A stretch of DNA of 64,000 bases from Cinnamomum chago (GCA_038049695.1 CP142452.1:28446501-28510500); one strand, 5' to 3'; shown: positions 45,200 through 57,619, counted from the stretch's first letter. Notes: generated from the letters alone by a model not told the origin. Program-made: numbers and translations.

Positions 45200-45330
45200 A
45201 TCCTGTTCAGATGTACAGTGCCGAACACCCTACTCGGTGTTCGAAGTTGCCAAACATTCTTTACCCTGCTCGGTACTGTGTATCCGAACATTACTTTTTT
45301 GTTCGAAACTGTGTTTCCAAACATTGCACT
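45200..45330. repeat. Cluster of TTCGG/TTCGAA-type motifs left of PMD pseudogene 2
   Basis: Repeated phrases such as GTGCCGAACAC, CTCGGTGTTCGAAG, ATCCGAACATT and TGTTCGAAACTG occur here. A similar cluster (TTCGGACTGTTCGGAAC, TGTTCGGACC, GACCGAACAG) is at 47500-47640 on the other side of the PMD pseudogene. They could be subterminal motifs of the element that carried it. Confidence 0.4.
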
Positions 45331-45580
45331 TCTGCACATTATTAGAACGCTTAAGTTTTAAGATTTCATCCTGTACATCTGTAACACAATTCAAGAATAG
45401 TCCACAATAATAAAAGACAACATGTTCAAATTAAAATACGATCAACAAGAACAACCATTGTCCAAAGTAAAAACTACTTTAAAGAGGTTCCAAGGTCTTA
45501 TAACAACCATTCAAACTAGGAAAATTTAAAAAAAAAATTCAAGTGAGTTTTGGTTAATGAAAATATGTCTTCAGACTTCT

Positions 45581-47430
45581 TCAAGTGTCCCTTCCCCTCC
45601 TTGTCCTGCTACGAGTGTAGCTTTGTGAACTCATGTAGGGATGTCGAAGAGTTCGTTGAGCATCAGCAATTGAAACTCCCTGTAACACGTGGCTCACCTG
45701 ATTCACATGGGTATATAGTCCCTGCGGGTCTTCAACCCAATGGTCCTCACCCCTTTCCGTCACTTCATCAAGAATGATCAGTGCATCCGAATTATGCTGC
45801 TCATAGTCCACCATACCGTTACCGCTAGGCTGTGTTTCTTCGGGACGGAACGCAAAATTAGAGTGAAAGTTTGGGTGCTGTAATATCCTCCACAAGACTC
45901 GTACGTACCAATTCATATACCCGGGTATGCAATATGCAGGATGCCTAACTGGTTTACTATGGTTCAATGCAGATAGTAGGTGATTAGGTCATCCCTCTCA
46001 AACTTGATTGATGTATTGATACGTGATATGGTAGTCACGGGTAGTCGGACCTCGCATAGTACGAATGGGGGCTAATGGCGGTGGAGGAATAGTCTGTACT
46101 CTCCCAAACTGTCTGAGTACCCTATCCGGATAATAAGGCTCAACAACATCCATGCACTTGATGCATCCATAGCAGTATGCCACCTCATTGAAAAGGTGAT
46201 AGCGCCTGACATCACGGTATGGGTCCCAAGTCACCTGAAAATAGTGAATCCAAGCATAAGATAAGATATGAAAATACATAACACAAAATAATAAATTCAT
46301 GTGATACAATCTGTATATGAAAAGTCTGCGTAATTACCGGGTCAGTGCTCATGGAATCAAGTCTATTTCATAACCCTTGTAAAGGAGCAAACTCCTTACG
46401 AGGGACCCATCAATGGACCCGAGGTTGGTCGGACTGATAGTAAATGTTTGGAGTTGGAGTCAAACATTCGAAGTGCTCGTACACCCAAGCTTATAGTAGA
46501 GTCAAGTAACCGGCTATTTGTTTCACTTCACGTCGGGTTGCTAACCCCAACTGCCTGTATAAGTATGCTAGCGCAGCAGTACCCCTATGCGTACGAATGT
46601 ACGACCTCCAAATCCACCAGTTGTATAAGAAATATGATCAGCACCTGTGTGCCACTCTTGTCTGTGAACAACGTATAACCCAATAAGTACAGAAAGTAAG
46701 CTTTTACTACACAATCAACCATCTCATCCCCATCATCGTCAGATACACCACCAAACCTTTCTCGTAACCACTCCAATCTAACAGCTCCGCACCTGCATCA
46801 GCTCTTCATGTGCTTCTGTGGGTTTTACTCCTAGTGCATCAACAAGGAGTGCTTGAGCTTCCTGATATGTCATTCTTAAATGAAGTTTGCCCCGTCACTG
46901 GGATGCCTATGATGGATGCAATATCATCTAAAGTGATGGTCATCTTAGCAAATGGCATGTGAAAGGTGTTGGTCTTAGGTTGCCACCTTTCCACAAAACC
47001 CAATACAATAATCTTATTGACGGAGTGGTATGATGCAATCACTAAGGGAGCTAATTTAGACCTCGAAACTAACTCTCTAAACCTATCAGGCTCATTCAAT
47101 TGCCACAATGACACTTTCTGGCCATGACCTAGACACTTCAGTGCTCCTCGGTCATGCATTCAACCATTGATACATTATTGAAGAAATTAACAAATAAATC
47201 AATCTTGATATGAAACAAATGAAACACACCTGTTGAATTCAAATGTACCCAGCTATATGTGTATCAAAGCGTGTCAATAAGGACCTATCTTGTGGCCCCG
47301 AAGTTGGTTGTTCTTCCATCTCATGTTGTTCTTCAACATCCTCCTCAGTGACCTCCTCTTCTTTTACAACCTCTTCCACTCGGTGGTGGTGCCTCCTATT
47401 TGAAGCGGTAGGTCGCACCCTAAAAGTGCT
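45581..47430 (-). pseudogene. Second plant mobile domain gene, degenerate
   Basis: Minus strand. An acidic N terminus (EEVVKEEEVTEEDVEEQ) is followed by PQDRSLLTRFDTHIAGYI, then TGA where the family has Trp. The PMD core at 47159-46860 reads ALKCLGHGQKVSLW, VERWQPKTNTFHMPF, MTITLDDIASIIGIPVTG. Next come WLRERFGG, FLYLLGYTLFTDKSGTQV (46776-46585), YEHFECLTPTPN (near 46470), VTWDPYRDVRRYHLF, YYPDRVLRQFGRVQTIPPPP (46309-45998) and PGYMNWYVRV near 45920. This is the full order of a MAIN-like PMD protein, with stops and frame changes between blocks, some of which are introns. It is diverged from the PMD copy at 22-24 kb, so the two are separate families. Confidence 0.83.
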
Positions 47431-47499
47431 TGGTCAATCAATATCTGAAATATAGAAATAAAGTGTTTATAGAATAACATAAAAATATGTTTTCAGTAG

Positions 47500-48116
47500 A
47501 TTGTTCGGACTGTTCGGAACTGTAGGTCCAAACAAAAGTATAGTGTTCGGACCCTCAGGTCTGAACAGTAGACATATGTTTGGATGTTAACATCCAAATA
47601 TTTGCATTCTGTTCAGCCACTCAAAGACCGAACAGTCACGATTTCTGGGTGATAAACCCTTACGATGATGGATGAAAAACAGCCCAAATGCATGAAAATA
47701 CACTAGCATCATTTGTAAATCTTACATTGAATGAGAATCTATCGCTATAACAAGTTTTTATGAAAACAAGGTAATCTAAGATGATAAAAATGGTAAAGAA
47801 GAAATGGAGAAGAAGAATGAAATGGTAATGGTGGAGAGAAATGTTCACCTTTGGAAGATGAGATGGTGTAGAGGACTGGGAACGCCAGAGAGACCGAAAT
47901 GGCAGTTGTGATTTGTGTGTGGGAAAAAAGGGAGGAGGATGTGTGTGGGAAGAAAGAGGGAAATGGAGGGATGGGTAGTTTGGGGAATTTTGGTGTGTGT
48001 GTGTGTGGAAAGAAGTAATGTATTTTTAAAATTATAGTGATGTGTGTAGAGAGAATTTGTGTGGAAAAAGTAAAAATCTGTGTGCTAGTAGAATCTCCCA
48101 TTAATAATGAGGTGCC
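47500..48116. other. Upstream region of PMD pseudogene 2
   Basis: It contains the TTCGGAC motif cluster (47500-47640) and a G/T-rich tract with GTGTGTGTGTGTG near 47993-48007. The minus-strand frame here is Ser/Pro/His-rich low-complexity sequence, not a gene. Confidence 0.4.
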
Positions 48117-48310
48117 TTGGCACTGAGCACTGGGGTATCAGTTGATTGGCACATTGTCTTCCATTTATACCCTTGTTGGCAAGTTAAAAGAGAATGCTTG
48201 TTGCCATTGTCCACCAAATGCCATTGTTACAGCTTTAGGGCTAGAGTTGCATTGGTCTCAAAAGACACTACATACAGATTGTGCCTGTGGCTATGTGAGG
48301 AAAAAAAAAT

Positions 48311-48729
48311 TGTACATGGAGCTAAATCTTTTTATTTAATTGCCCATGTGGGTACATGTTCTTTAATTGCTGATTATGAGAGTTGTAAGTAGGGGTGTTC
48401 ATGGGCAGGTTGGGCCGGCCTGAGCAATATCCGGGCCTGACCCAGATTTTAAACCCTAGGCCCAAGCTCCATGTACAAGACACTACATACAGATTGTGCA
48501 TGTACATACAGATTGTACATGTGGCACATTTTTTAAAAATGATCAATCTATATGAAAACGACTTTTGTACATAGAGCTAAACCTGCTTATGTAATTGCCC
48601 ATGTGGGTACATATTCTTTAATTGCTGATTATGAGAACAGTAAGTAGGGGTGTTCATGGGCAAGTTGGGCCAGCCTGAGCAATATCCAGGCCAGCCCAGA
48701 TTTTAAACCATAGGCCCAAGCCCGGCCCG
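48311..48729 (+). repeat. Direct duplication of about 165 bp
   Basis: 48311-48474 and 48568-48729 are direct copies, each with GCCCATGTGGGTACAT, TTCTTTAATTGCTGATTATG, AGGGGTGTTCATGGGCA and CAGATTTTAAACC. The roughly 95-bp spacer contains CTACATACAGATTGT twice. The element type is unknown. Confidence 0.65.
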
Positions 48730-49159
48730 TCTGCAGCAATAGGCCAAAAATATTGCAAGCTGTAGTGACTTTTTTACCTCCTCACTACCTTCTTCGCTCT
48801 CATATGAACTTTTACTTCAGAAACCCCGCCCACCTTCTTTTTACTTTGAATGTTACACCTTTTGATGCAGATCAATTTCCATGAATTAATAAATATCAAG
48901 AAGATTAATGATTTGATGCTTGTGATCAACCATGCAGAGCCTATGTAGACACACTTGTAAGTGGGCTAAAAGAGCAATTGGGGCTCAAATAAACTCAAAT
49001 ATTAAAGAAAGTATGATGGCAAGGGCTGTTTTGAAGAAAATAGAAAATACAGGAGAATTCTGTAATTCAGAAACAATAAGTGAGCAAGATTTGTACGGAC
49101 TTTTCTTATCTAGAAAATCCTCTAGAAGCTTTGACTTTACTCTTTAATTAGCTTTCAAT

Positions 49160-49625
49160 TAGTGTCAATAAAGATCTTAGATCATGAAAATAATCTTGAA
49201 GCGAGTAGGATAATTGATTTGACTGCAATGATCGTGGTAATAATTATGTAATGAGTTTAATAATTCATTGGATTGCAATCCCATAAAAAGAAATCAGTTT
49301 CCTATAAAATGCAATAGTCTACTATAGTGTGGCAGACAATGGATAGTGCGTAAAATAAATAAAGAGACTTGATTCTCTTGTTTTCTTCAATATTTCAATT
49401 CACTCCATTTTGCCAAAGTGAGTTTTTATGTATTGCTTGTTTCTTAGTGTCATTGTGGTGAATATATCCCTACCCTCTTGCTGACAATTAAGCCCCAACT
49501 TAAGAAAGTTGGTACCTATTGCTAGAAAATAGTATAATGATGATATAGTCATTGTCGTGGATACATTGTGGATCCTTGACGGTGTCAGTTGGTATCACGG
49601 TGAATGTTCCTGCGTTTGGATGTCG
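49160..49625 (+). other. Possible old LTR end and PBS
   Basis: Non-coding. At 49589-49600 CGGTGTCAGTTGGTATCACGG resembles an LTR end (TGTCA) followed by an initiator-Met-type primer site (TGGTATCA). A gag-like start follows at 49638, so this is probably the LTR-internal junction of a decayed retrotransposon. No left LTR edge or TSD was found. Confidence 0.4.
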
Positions 49626-49637
49626 TTTTGAAGATGA

Positions 49638-49980
49638 AAATGCCACCGAGACGTGCTCGTGGCAGAGGGGCTCGTGGTGGTGGTGATAATTGACAGTTGA
49701 GTCCGCGTGATGAAGAAATCCAGAAACTACGAAGCAAAGTTGAGATCCTATTTCAACGTTTGAATCAAGTCGGACCCTAAGATCAGTTATTTGATGAGTC
49801 GGCCTATGAAAGTGATGACAATTTTTAGGTTTACGGTGATAAATCGGATGATGATGGTGATTTTAAGGATCTAGTTTATGATGACAAATTGGATGGTGAT
49901 GAGATGGTGGCCGACCATTGGCATCAGAGAAAGTAGATTGGTCTGAGCGTACAGTGTTTGATGAGCACCCAGATGATGAA
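49638..49980 (+). pseudogene. gag N-terminal relic of a chromovirus-like retrotransposon
   Basis: ATG at 49638 gives MPPRRARGRGARGGGDN, then TGA, then PRDEEIQKLRSKVEILFQRL, then TAA. An Arg/Gly-rich start followed by a coiled helix is common at the gag N terminus of Ty3/gypsy chromoviruses. Acidic, unrecognisable sequence follows. Only weakly supported. Confidence 0.4.
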
Positions 49981-50094
49981 TATGACCTACTTGCATGCAA
50001 CAAAGAAGTGAAGGGCCACGAAGAGGTTGTAAGATCACACATCGCTCATTAAGCGTCCAGAACCTGGGCTAATATAGAGGACGCCGTCTATGCT

Positions 50095-50214
50095 TAGTAT
50101 AACGCATTTTGGGTCTTATAGGGGCCCAGAAGCAAAGCCGTGCGGCTCATAGGGCCAAAGCGGACAATATTATACTGGGTAATTCGAATCGTTATATTTG
50201 GTATCAAAGCCGAG
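50095..50214 (+). repeat. LTR 3' end and PBS of a TRIM-like element
   Basis: GGGCCAAAGCGGACAATATT precedes a TTGGTATCAAAGCCGAG site at 50197-50213, one or two bases from the initiator-Met PBS (TGGTATCAGAGC). GGGCCAAAGCGGA also occurs in the Cassandra-like solo LTR (43600-43612). This is probably a truncated TRIM. Confidence 0.5.
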
Positions 50215-51267
50215 GTCAAAAGACGCCGTCTATACTTAGACTGGGATATTTGGGACCTCACAGAGGTTGATGGCAAAGATATACTAACCTTCGACATGTA
50301 TACCAATGATGAAAATATTGATGTGTGCTCCAATTCCATATTCCTCTACAAAGTTCTTGAAGCAAAAAATGAAAGGTATTCCATATTCCATATTTTGATT
50401 ATTCATTCAGCAAAGATGGAGCAAAGGATGTGAATTATTTTGAAGACCCATTTGGTGAAATCCTTTTATACCGTTGTCATGGTCCATTCCTCACGAACTT
50501 GATTCTATGACATTGGATAAAAAACTATTGGGCTGATAGAATGGACATGATATATGGAGTGTGCAGGTACACAATTTGGCGACAACGATGGCAAAGATCT
50601 TTTACAAGATTTGTGGAATTAAAAGATGTTCTTCCAGATCGACATAGCATTGGTATGTGAGAACAATTTCTTTCTTTTCCGTCTTTTAAGTATAAAATAT
50701 TGTGATTCCGTCTTTTAAGTACAAAACAATGTGTTACTTCCTTATTGGTTCAAACAAGGTTTAATCCAAATAGGGGATCCGGTTCCACCCTCTCTCTGCT
50801 TGTTGCTAGCCGTCACCTGTACCGAAACCACCCCGTGAGAGAGGAAAGGAGAGGGAGGGGTAATTTAGAGAAAAAAAATTAAAAGTAAGTGTGTGCAAAG
50901 TGAAAAGCAGTGTGCAGTTAGCAGCTCTCTTACTTTTTAGATTTTACATTTTCTTCCCTTCATCTACCCTTCCACTTCTCTAATGTTCGATTTTGACACC
51001 ATAATCTAGATCTGGCTTCCCATTTCCATTGTGAAGGCCGTAGAAAGGGTACCTATCTTGTCCTCTTGTGGTCTCCTTTTCATTTTGCGTTCATCATCCC
51101 CACTCCTTCCTTACCATCCAGGTAACATTTCTTCCATTCAGGATGTGCTATGTTGAATGTGGGTTGAAGCAAAGAAGAATTAAGATTCTCATCTACATAT
51201 CCACCGATATTTACATCACCATAGTAAGGGTGCCACCTACACCTCCACTAAATCCAGCAGCTCAGAA

Positions 51268-51405
51268 CCCCCAAAATTATGGAAACCCCATTGTATTTTT
51301 CTAAAATTGCATTCATTTTTTACACGGGCCATGGCTCCCCCAAAATCTTGGAAACCCCATTGCATTTTTCTTCAATTGCATTCATTTTTTACATATGCCC
51401 CCCCT
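51268..51405 (+). repeat. 69-bp tandem duplication
   Basis: Two copies starting at 51268 and 51337: CCCCCAAAATTATGGAAACC and CCCCCAAAATCTTGGAAACC, each running to GCATTCATTTTTTACA. Confidence 0.75.
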
Positions 51406-51963
51406 GACTAAATCATACGTCCAACCATCCCGAGTTGGGGATAAGGAGATGTTTGGAAACAACATATTTGTAATGAAATTGCTATATTAACTATTAGTTT
51501 AGAATATAGAGAGCTATAGTATGTTGACAGGTTGTGTTATTTTATCACATTTAGATCTATTTCAGTATAGTTTAATGGATGTAGTATGTAATGAATTACA
51601 TTGTTTCTGTGGTGAATAAAATTTTGAGAATTTGATTGCCCTGTGATGATTCCATGCACTATGAGCTGGCAAGATGAACATCAAGTGTTTGATGAAATGC
51701 AAGACAGATACTAAGTAGATAGTCTGTATGATCTATGATACATGTACCTCTATGTTTCTTATTCTATAAGCTTAAAATTATATATATTCAACTAAGGGAG
51801 GGGGGTGTGTGTGTGTGTCTCCATCTAATTAATTTACAAAAATGGTGCAGAAGGCTTTTGGTACATTGGAAAAGGAATAGAAAAGCAAAGTAGATTGAAG
51901 ACCAAGGGAAAAGTGTAGAAGGCTCAAGGAGGAGCTCAACACTCAAGGATTTGTACATACACA

Positions 51964-52521
51964 ATGGGGCTTCTCAGCATCATCCGGAAGATCAAAAGAA
52001 AAGAGAAAGAGATGAGGATTCTCATGGTGGGCCTTGATAATTCTGGGAAGACCACGATTGTGCTACGAATAAATGGTGAGGACACGAGTGTCATCAGTCC
52101 AACACTGGGCTTTAATATCAAGACCATCAAGTACCAGAGGTATACTCTTAATATATGGGATGTAGGCGGCCAAAGAACAATCAGATCCTATTGGAGAAAC
52201 TACTTTGAACAAACAGATGGCTTGGTCTGGGTTGTTGATAGCTCAGATGTTCGCAGGTTAGATGATTGCAAAATGGAGCTTGATAATCTTCTAAAGGAGG
52301 AGAGGTTATCAGGGGCATCTTTGCTAATATTAGCAAATAAGCAAGACATACAAGGTGCTCTTACACCTGATGAAATAGCCAAGGTACTGAATTTGGATGC
52401 CATGGACAATACTAGGCATTGGGAAATTGTGGGTTGTAGTGCCTACACTGGAGAGGGGTTGCTTGAGGGATTTGATTGGATGGTTCAAGACATTGCCTCA
52501 CGGATTTATGTCCTCAACTGA
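51964..52521 (+). CDS. ARL2: ARL2/TITAN5-type small GTPase, intronless
   Basis: 185 codons, the usual length of plant ARL2 (TITAN5 in Arabidopsis). GTP-binding motifs are all present: P-loop GLDNSGKT (residues 23-30), switch-I Thr47, WDVGGQ (65-70), NKQD (125-128) and CSAYTG (158-163). There is a Gly at position 2 and a basic N-terminal helix, as in ARF-like proteins. ARL2 works with tubulin-folding cofactors in alpha/beta-tubulin assembly in the cytosol and is needed for embryo cell division. The frame is intact with no intron, whereas the Arabidopsis gene has introns, which suggests a retrocopy. No clear poly(A) tail or duplication was found, so intron loss is also possible. An AATAAA lies at 52840-52845. 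Whether it is expressed cannot be told; the strict conservation argues for recent selection or a young copy. Confidence 0.93.
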   Translation: MGLLSIIRKIKRKEKEMRILMVGLDNSGKTTIVLRINGEDTSVISPTLGFNIKTIKYQRYTLNIWDVGGQRTIRSYWRNYFEQTDGLVWVVDSSDVRRLDDCKMELDNLLKEERLSGASLLILANKQDIQGALTPDEIAKVLNLDAMDNTRHWEIVGCSAYTGEGLLEGFDWMVQDIASRIYVLN

Positions 52522-55500
52522 TGTAAGATGCAGTTGGTTCCTGATTTGGTAGAAGCCATGTGATCTTGCAGAATTCTCCCGAATGCTTTGTGGGATTTCT
52601 AATCCTACTGTGAATGCTGTCGCAAATTTAAGTTTTCAGAAACAGAGATTTTATATTGAACTATTGGAATGCCTTTTGCCTTTTCTTCCCAATCTTCTGT
52701 AATTTGTATGGATGGTTATGTTTCAATGCTATCCTTGAGGATTTTAGTTCATCTGAATTCTATATTTCATCTGATGTACTGGTAGGTCTTCGGGGTTGAC
52801 TTCCTTCCATAGTAGTGCTTTTCATAGATAATTTGGCCAATAAATTTTGCTTCTCACTCATTGTTTGTAGGATGCCCAATTGTTACTATTGAACATTGTT
52901 TATTTTCGCAAACTAAAAAATTTAATGTTGCACTTCTGGCTTAGTTCAGGGAAGATGTACTTGAAACAGAACAATACAAAAAAGGCAATCGAATTATGAG
53001 AACTATCAGTAAAAGTTTGTTTACATAGGATGGTGTTCAAGACGCAAATTCCAGATATCCAAGAAAGATTATGCAGGATAAGGGGCTGTCAAACACCCTG
53101 ATTGGGTGGGGGATAGTGGGGATGGGGGGTGCATGTGGGTGGGTGGTCGGTGGTGGGGGCAGTACTTGGCTTGGTGAGGTTGAGCCTATGAAGAATTTTA
53201 TCCAGATACTGACTTCTGAAAGATTTAGTGTTGCACTTCAAGGCCAGAAAGGTAGTTTCTCTGGTCCAAAGCCTGGTTGGTCTGAGTCCTAGGTTTGGAT
53301 AGGTTTCTACTTTTTCAAATCTCTTGGAGCACCAAGAGACAAAATGTGCCCAACAGCAGCTGACCTGAAGAGCTACTGCCATGAGATAAAGATGTCCAGA
53401 TGGTTGTACCTAAGTGTGCTGATCCAGGTGAGCACAGGCTATACCAGCCACTCATCTCCAAATTCAGGCAGTAAAAGGGTAGGTGATGAAGAGACTATAG
53501 TAGCTTTTTGTATGGTGGAAGCAGAGATCATATCCAAATGCTAGCTAAACTCCAATTGAATTAGCCCTAGCCTTCTTTGGAGTCTATTGGTGAAACAGAG
53601 CAGCACAAAAAAAAGTCCCAGCCTATTCATTAGAATAGATAGAGTGGTTAAAAATAAAGACTAAAGTTGAATTCCCAAAAAAAAAAAAAAAACGTCAAAG
53701 ATGTTATTTGATGCTTATTTTTAAAATTCACCTTTGATATTTTTTTAAACACCCTCTGTATAAAACTCCTAGGCATTTTAGTGCAAACAAACAAAGCCAA
53801 GGTGTGTGGCTACAAAATATAGCTTCAATCCAGCTTGGTCCAAGCTTTTGGGACTTCAGAGTGGCGAATTTCATTCCAAGATGCAGCACTTGATAATTGG
53901 CCAATAGGAGACTCCACCCAACTAGGAGAATCCGGCCAACGAGGAGGAAGAAGGATGCTGCAAGTGGCTGCAAGATGGGAGTGAATGTCAGCTGGGAGAG
54001 ACGTTGGAATGCACCACGAATCCAACTTGATGATCAAGCTTTGTTCCTCACACTATGGACCTGTTTGTTTCATGTAATTGAATTCCTAGGAATGTGTAGT
54101 TTTAAGTGTTTAAAAATGAAGAAATGAAGGTGGTTATCGTTATCCAAAATTGATTATCAAATAACCTCCTCGTTATTGAAAACTAAATCAAATGGAAAAT
54201 GAATACTCAGCCATCATCCTAGTAAATCAAATCCTTCACCCCTTGCCTCATCCTTCACTCCTCTCCTTTTTAATAATCCTTCGATATAGCATAGTGGACC
54301 AAAAATATCACATATATTCAATTCCTGCATATTTCAAGCAAACAAAATGGGCACTAAGCTTAAGCGTGTCTGTTATATACTTAATACATATGGGCAACAA
54401 ATAACAGTGTCTTTTTTTTTTCATAACTAATACTTAGCTATTATTGAATTACAGGGCCCTCGTAAGTAAACCGAATGTGGTTCCCGTTCAGCAAAATTTC
54501 GCCAACATGAAATATTTAACCATTTCATCAACAACTACTGATTAATAACCTCTATTTTGTCAATAAGAGTGTGTCCCTCTCTCTTATTCAGCAATTTATG
54601 CTGTTTCCATTCATCAAAGTGATACTAAAATATTCCAACCGTTTGATTAAAAAAAAAAACCCTTAATGTTTAACAATCACTCTGCGTGCTCTGTGTAGAC
54701 ATGTAATTGTTTTCTTCTCCCTCTCTCCTATTTGGCAGGTAACATGGCCCATTTAATGGCAGGCAACCTCATTATTACAACAATGAACACCTTACAATCA
54801 TTGGAGAGATCTAAATCAAATGTAGACACTTGGGCAAGGTATCCATCAAATGAAGGATCTCAATCAATGAAAAGTGGATTCATCTCTCATGAGGTCGATT
54901 TTCCATGATCAATCATATGGCCTACAAAAGTTGAGTGTCAACTTTCAATGAATTTTAGATTGGGGGATTGGATGGCTTGATCATCCCTGAAAATTTCATT
55001 TTTTTAAGTCGGATATTCTTTTTTTTTTTTTTTTTTCTTCCACTAATCAAGCATGAAGCAAACTGAGATTAATTACTAATTGATCAACAAATTAAGGGGT
55101 AATTACCAAAACCTGCGCGGGAATTTATTTCAATCAAATGTGGACCCTTGCCTAGCGGTCCATGGAATCAAGTATCTAAATAAATAAAAGCAGGCCCTCC
55201 CTCCCTTATTAAGTCAACCAAAATATCGTGTTCTCATTCATCAAGCATAATGAGAATGTCTGCAATCCAAGATTTGTAACCATTTGATCATAACTTGCCA
55301 AAATGACAAGCCACAAAATGACAAACAACTGGAATAGATCTCACATATTAGATGGCCATGATATTTTGACCATGGTAGTTTTGAGGGAAAAATTCTACAA
55401 TCTTGGAATTCCATGAAACTAGTCTCTCTATTGGCATAACAAAAGAACACCCCATTGTCATGAAACACTAGTGGATTTCATGCAAATTAGCAAATGAATT

Positions 55501-55959
55501 AAAAATTAATATCTAAAAACATGAGCCCATGACACCCAAGCATGAGATCAATGAAATCCAACACCTAGCATGACACATTCTTAACAGCAAGAAACCACAC
55601 ATCCGAACAAGTCAATGAGGCTGAATGAATCACCAATTTCACATTAAGACACATCCCTCTTTCTCAATGGTACTAAAACATTCCAACCAAACTTCATGGC
55701 CTAGATAATTCCACGTCTATAACATGCATATTTCAATCATGCTAGGATAGACTAATAGGAACTAATTTCTGATCTGATTACATATCTCTACATCTCATTA
55801 TCATCATCAACACCATCACCATCATTGCATTATATATTTGAACTAAGCATTTGTAGTTGTCTTCAGCTCATACAAAATATTTGCTTGAAAAATAAATCAA
55901 ACAAAAAAGAAATTAACACGAAAGAATGGAGACACAATAGTTATATTAATATTAGTTTC
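52522..55959. other. Intergenic, no gene recognised
   Basis: 52522-52860 is a plausible 3' UTR of the ARL2-like gene. A G-rich stretch at 53100-53165, an A17 run at about 53678-53695 and a T-run at 55018-55036 are the only features. Open frames here are short and carry no known motif. Confidence 0.5.
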
Positions 55960-56074
55960 AAGATGCTCTTATGAGAGATCTCTCACATTTAAGTTATTGC
56001 CGTTGGATATAGTTGTGAGGGCCTCCATCCAATCTCTCATTTAAGGTGGGAGATATTTCTTACAGGAGCATCTC

Positions 56075-56076
<2 letters not shown>
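55960..56076 (+). mobile_element. MITE inserted in (TA)n
   Basis: The left end AGATGCTCTTATGAGAGAT pairs with the right end (ATATTTCTTACAGGAGCATC read in reverse) as an imperfect terminal inverted repeat of about 25 bp. A (TA)n tract follows (56077-56113). A truncated sister is at 41047-41131. Size and TA target fit Tc1/mariner-type MITEs, which is inference. Confidence 0.68.
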
Positions 56077-56120
<44 letters not shown>

Positions 56121-56210
56121 CACATTTTATATAGATTTTTTTTGGTAGAAATATACTTTACATAGTTAGAACCCGCCTCAGCTCGCTCTCTCTCTCTCTC
56201 TCTCACATAG
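56077..56210. repeat. Microsatellites (TA)n and (CT)n
   Basis: (TA)n lies at about 56077-56113 and (CT)n at about 56184-56205, separated by T-rich sequence. Confidence 0.85.
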
Positions 56211-57048
56211 TTAGAAGTTCACTTGTTCACATTCGAATTCTTGATTCCTAATTCATAGAGTAAGTTAATTTGATTCACTTTTTCAATTAGTTTAATTTGT
56301 AGTTCAAGTTCGACAAGTTCAATAAACTAATTCGTTTATGCCCATGCTATTAGTCCATCACTCGTGTCCATATCTAAAATTCAACACACTCAAAATAACT
56401 ATTGATTACATTTAATCAATATGCGAAGTATTACCTCAATCATAGTTGGGCCCACACCCGATTACACGCAAAACACATAATTTAAAAAAAAAAAAAAAAA
56501 CGTAAAATTTCATTTGGTAATCAATCTTATGGTGAGGCCAACTCCAAAAAAAAAAAAAAGTATAGTTCCACATGATGATCGATATAATGGTGGGGCCGAC
56601 TCTGATCTGAAATTGGCTATAGATTAGCAATAATGCATAGAGGTGCGGTGCTTTAGAGTGGCTTGGATTTTTAAGTAGGCACCACTACTAGATTTATAGG
56701 AATCGACCTGTGAGACAAGCTTGCTAATAGTTAATGGATCAAAATGCAGATTGTTCAAAATGAACAATTCGCTCTTTGAAGGCCTTTCTAATCTCTCTTG
56801 GACCCTCTTAACACCATAGATCTTTTTTTAAATCTACATCATATTTGGACTAATCTGCCGCTTCAGAACAAAACATGCCAGTTCTAGTTACTCATTTCAA
56901 GTCTTTCCCGGCCTAGCAATGCTTCCATTCATCGAAACACACACCCAAACAACACATTCCTTGATTCTTTCTACTGGAGCTACCCATAGATTTCTTCCTA
57001 GACTAACTCCCAACTTTCATCATTTCTTGATACTCCACACATCTATCT
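56211..57048. other. Non-coding
   Basis: AT-rich; two A-runs (56484-56500 and 56546-56559). No gene seen. Confidence 0.5.
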
Positions 57049-57190
57049 AAATGTACTCAATAACCGCCAATCTATACCTTGCCTTGATGGTTTAAACCGT
57101 TGGTTTACCCCATTAGGTCATGGGTTCAAGACAGGGCACCAACAATAAATGTACTCGATAACCTTCCTGTGTTTTACCCAAAAAAAAAAC
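57049..57190 (+). repeat. tRNA-like SINE candidate
   Basis: CATGGGTTCAAGACAGGGC (about 57119-57137) resembles a Pol III box B (GGTTCGANNCC), and TTGATGGTTTAAACC about 35 bp upstream could be a weak box A. The segment is flanked by direct repeats AAATGTACTCAATAACC (57049-57065) and AAATGTACTCGATAACC (57147-57163), one mismatch in 17. TTTTACCC plus an A-run follows at 57172-57189. Confidence 0.45.
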
Positions 57191-57619
57191 ACTTCCTGTG
57201 ATGTGTAATTGCATTTATGATCAGACTTACTTAATTCTCCTAAAATTCTATCTATCAAAGTCAGTCACAATACAGAGGGATTAGAGATTTACAGCATCAT
57301 AGTGAGAGCTAATGTATGTAAGAATGGAGGAAATGATTTATCGTTATCATATTATGCATTTCAGATGTTCACCGATGAACTGAAATGCCGAGAAAAGAGA
57401 AAATCTTTTAAAACATAACATAGACCCATCATACTTTATTGCAACTGACCTGCCGGATTCCTTTAGCTGTGAATTAGATGAATACAGGAACATGTGGAAT
57501 ATAAAAATTTTATGACCTCAAAATGGTTATACTAAGAAAAAGAATCAGTAAGACATGAGATACGGAAAATTATGAGTTTTACTTTGAATCTGAAATTTCT
57601 GTTAGGCAAGGGAAAATTA

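Noticed and set aside
47745-48101. Ser/His/Pro-rich minus-strand frame
   Set aside because: Low-complexity sequence from GT/GA-rich DNA upstream of the PMD pseudogene; no homologous pattern recognised.
48142-48392. Open frame with a CxxC and HTDCACGYV
   Set aside because: Part of the sequence is in a locally duplicated repeat and no domain order is recognisable.
53071-53292. Gly-rich open frame
   Set aside because: Caused by a G-rich tract (GGTGGGGG-type); no codon or motif support.
53678-53695. Poly(A) tail of the ARL2-like retrocopy
   Set aside because: It lies about 1.16 kb after the stop, far beyond the AATAAA at 52840, and no matching duplication was found near 51900.
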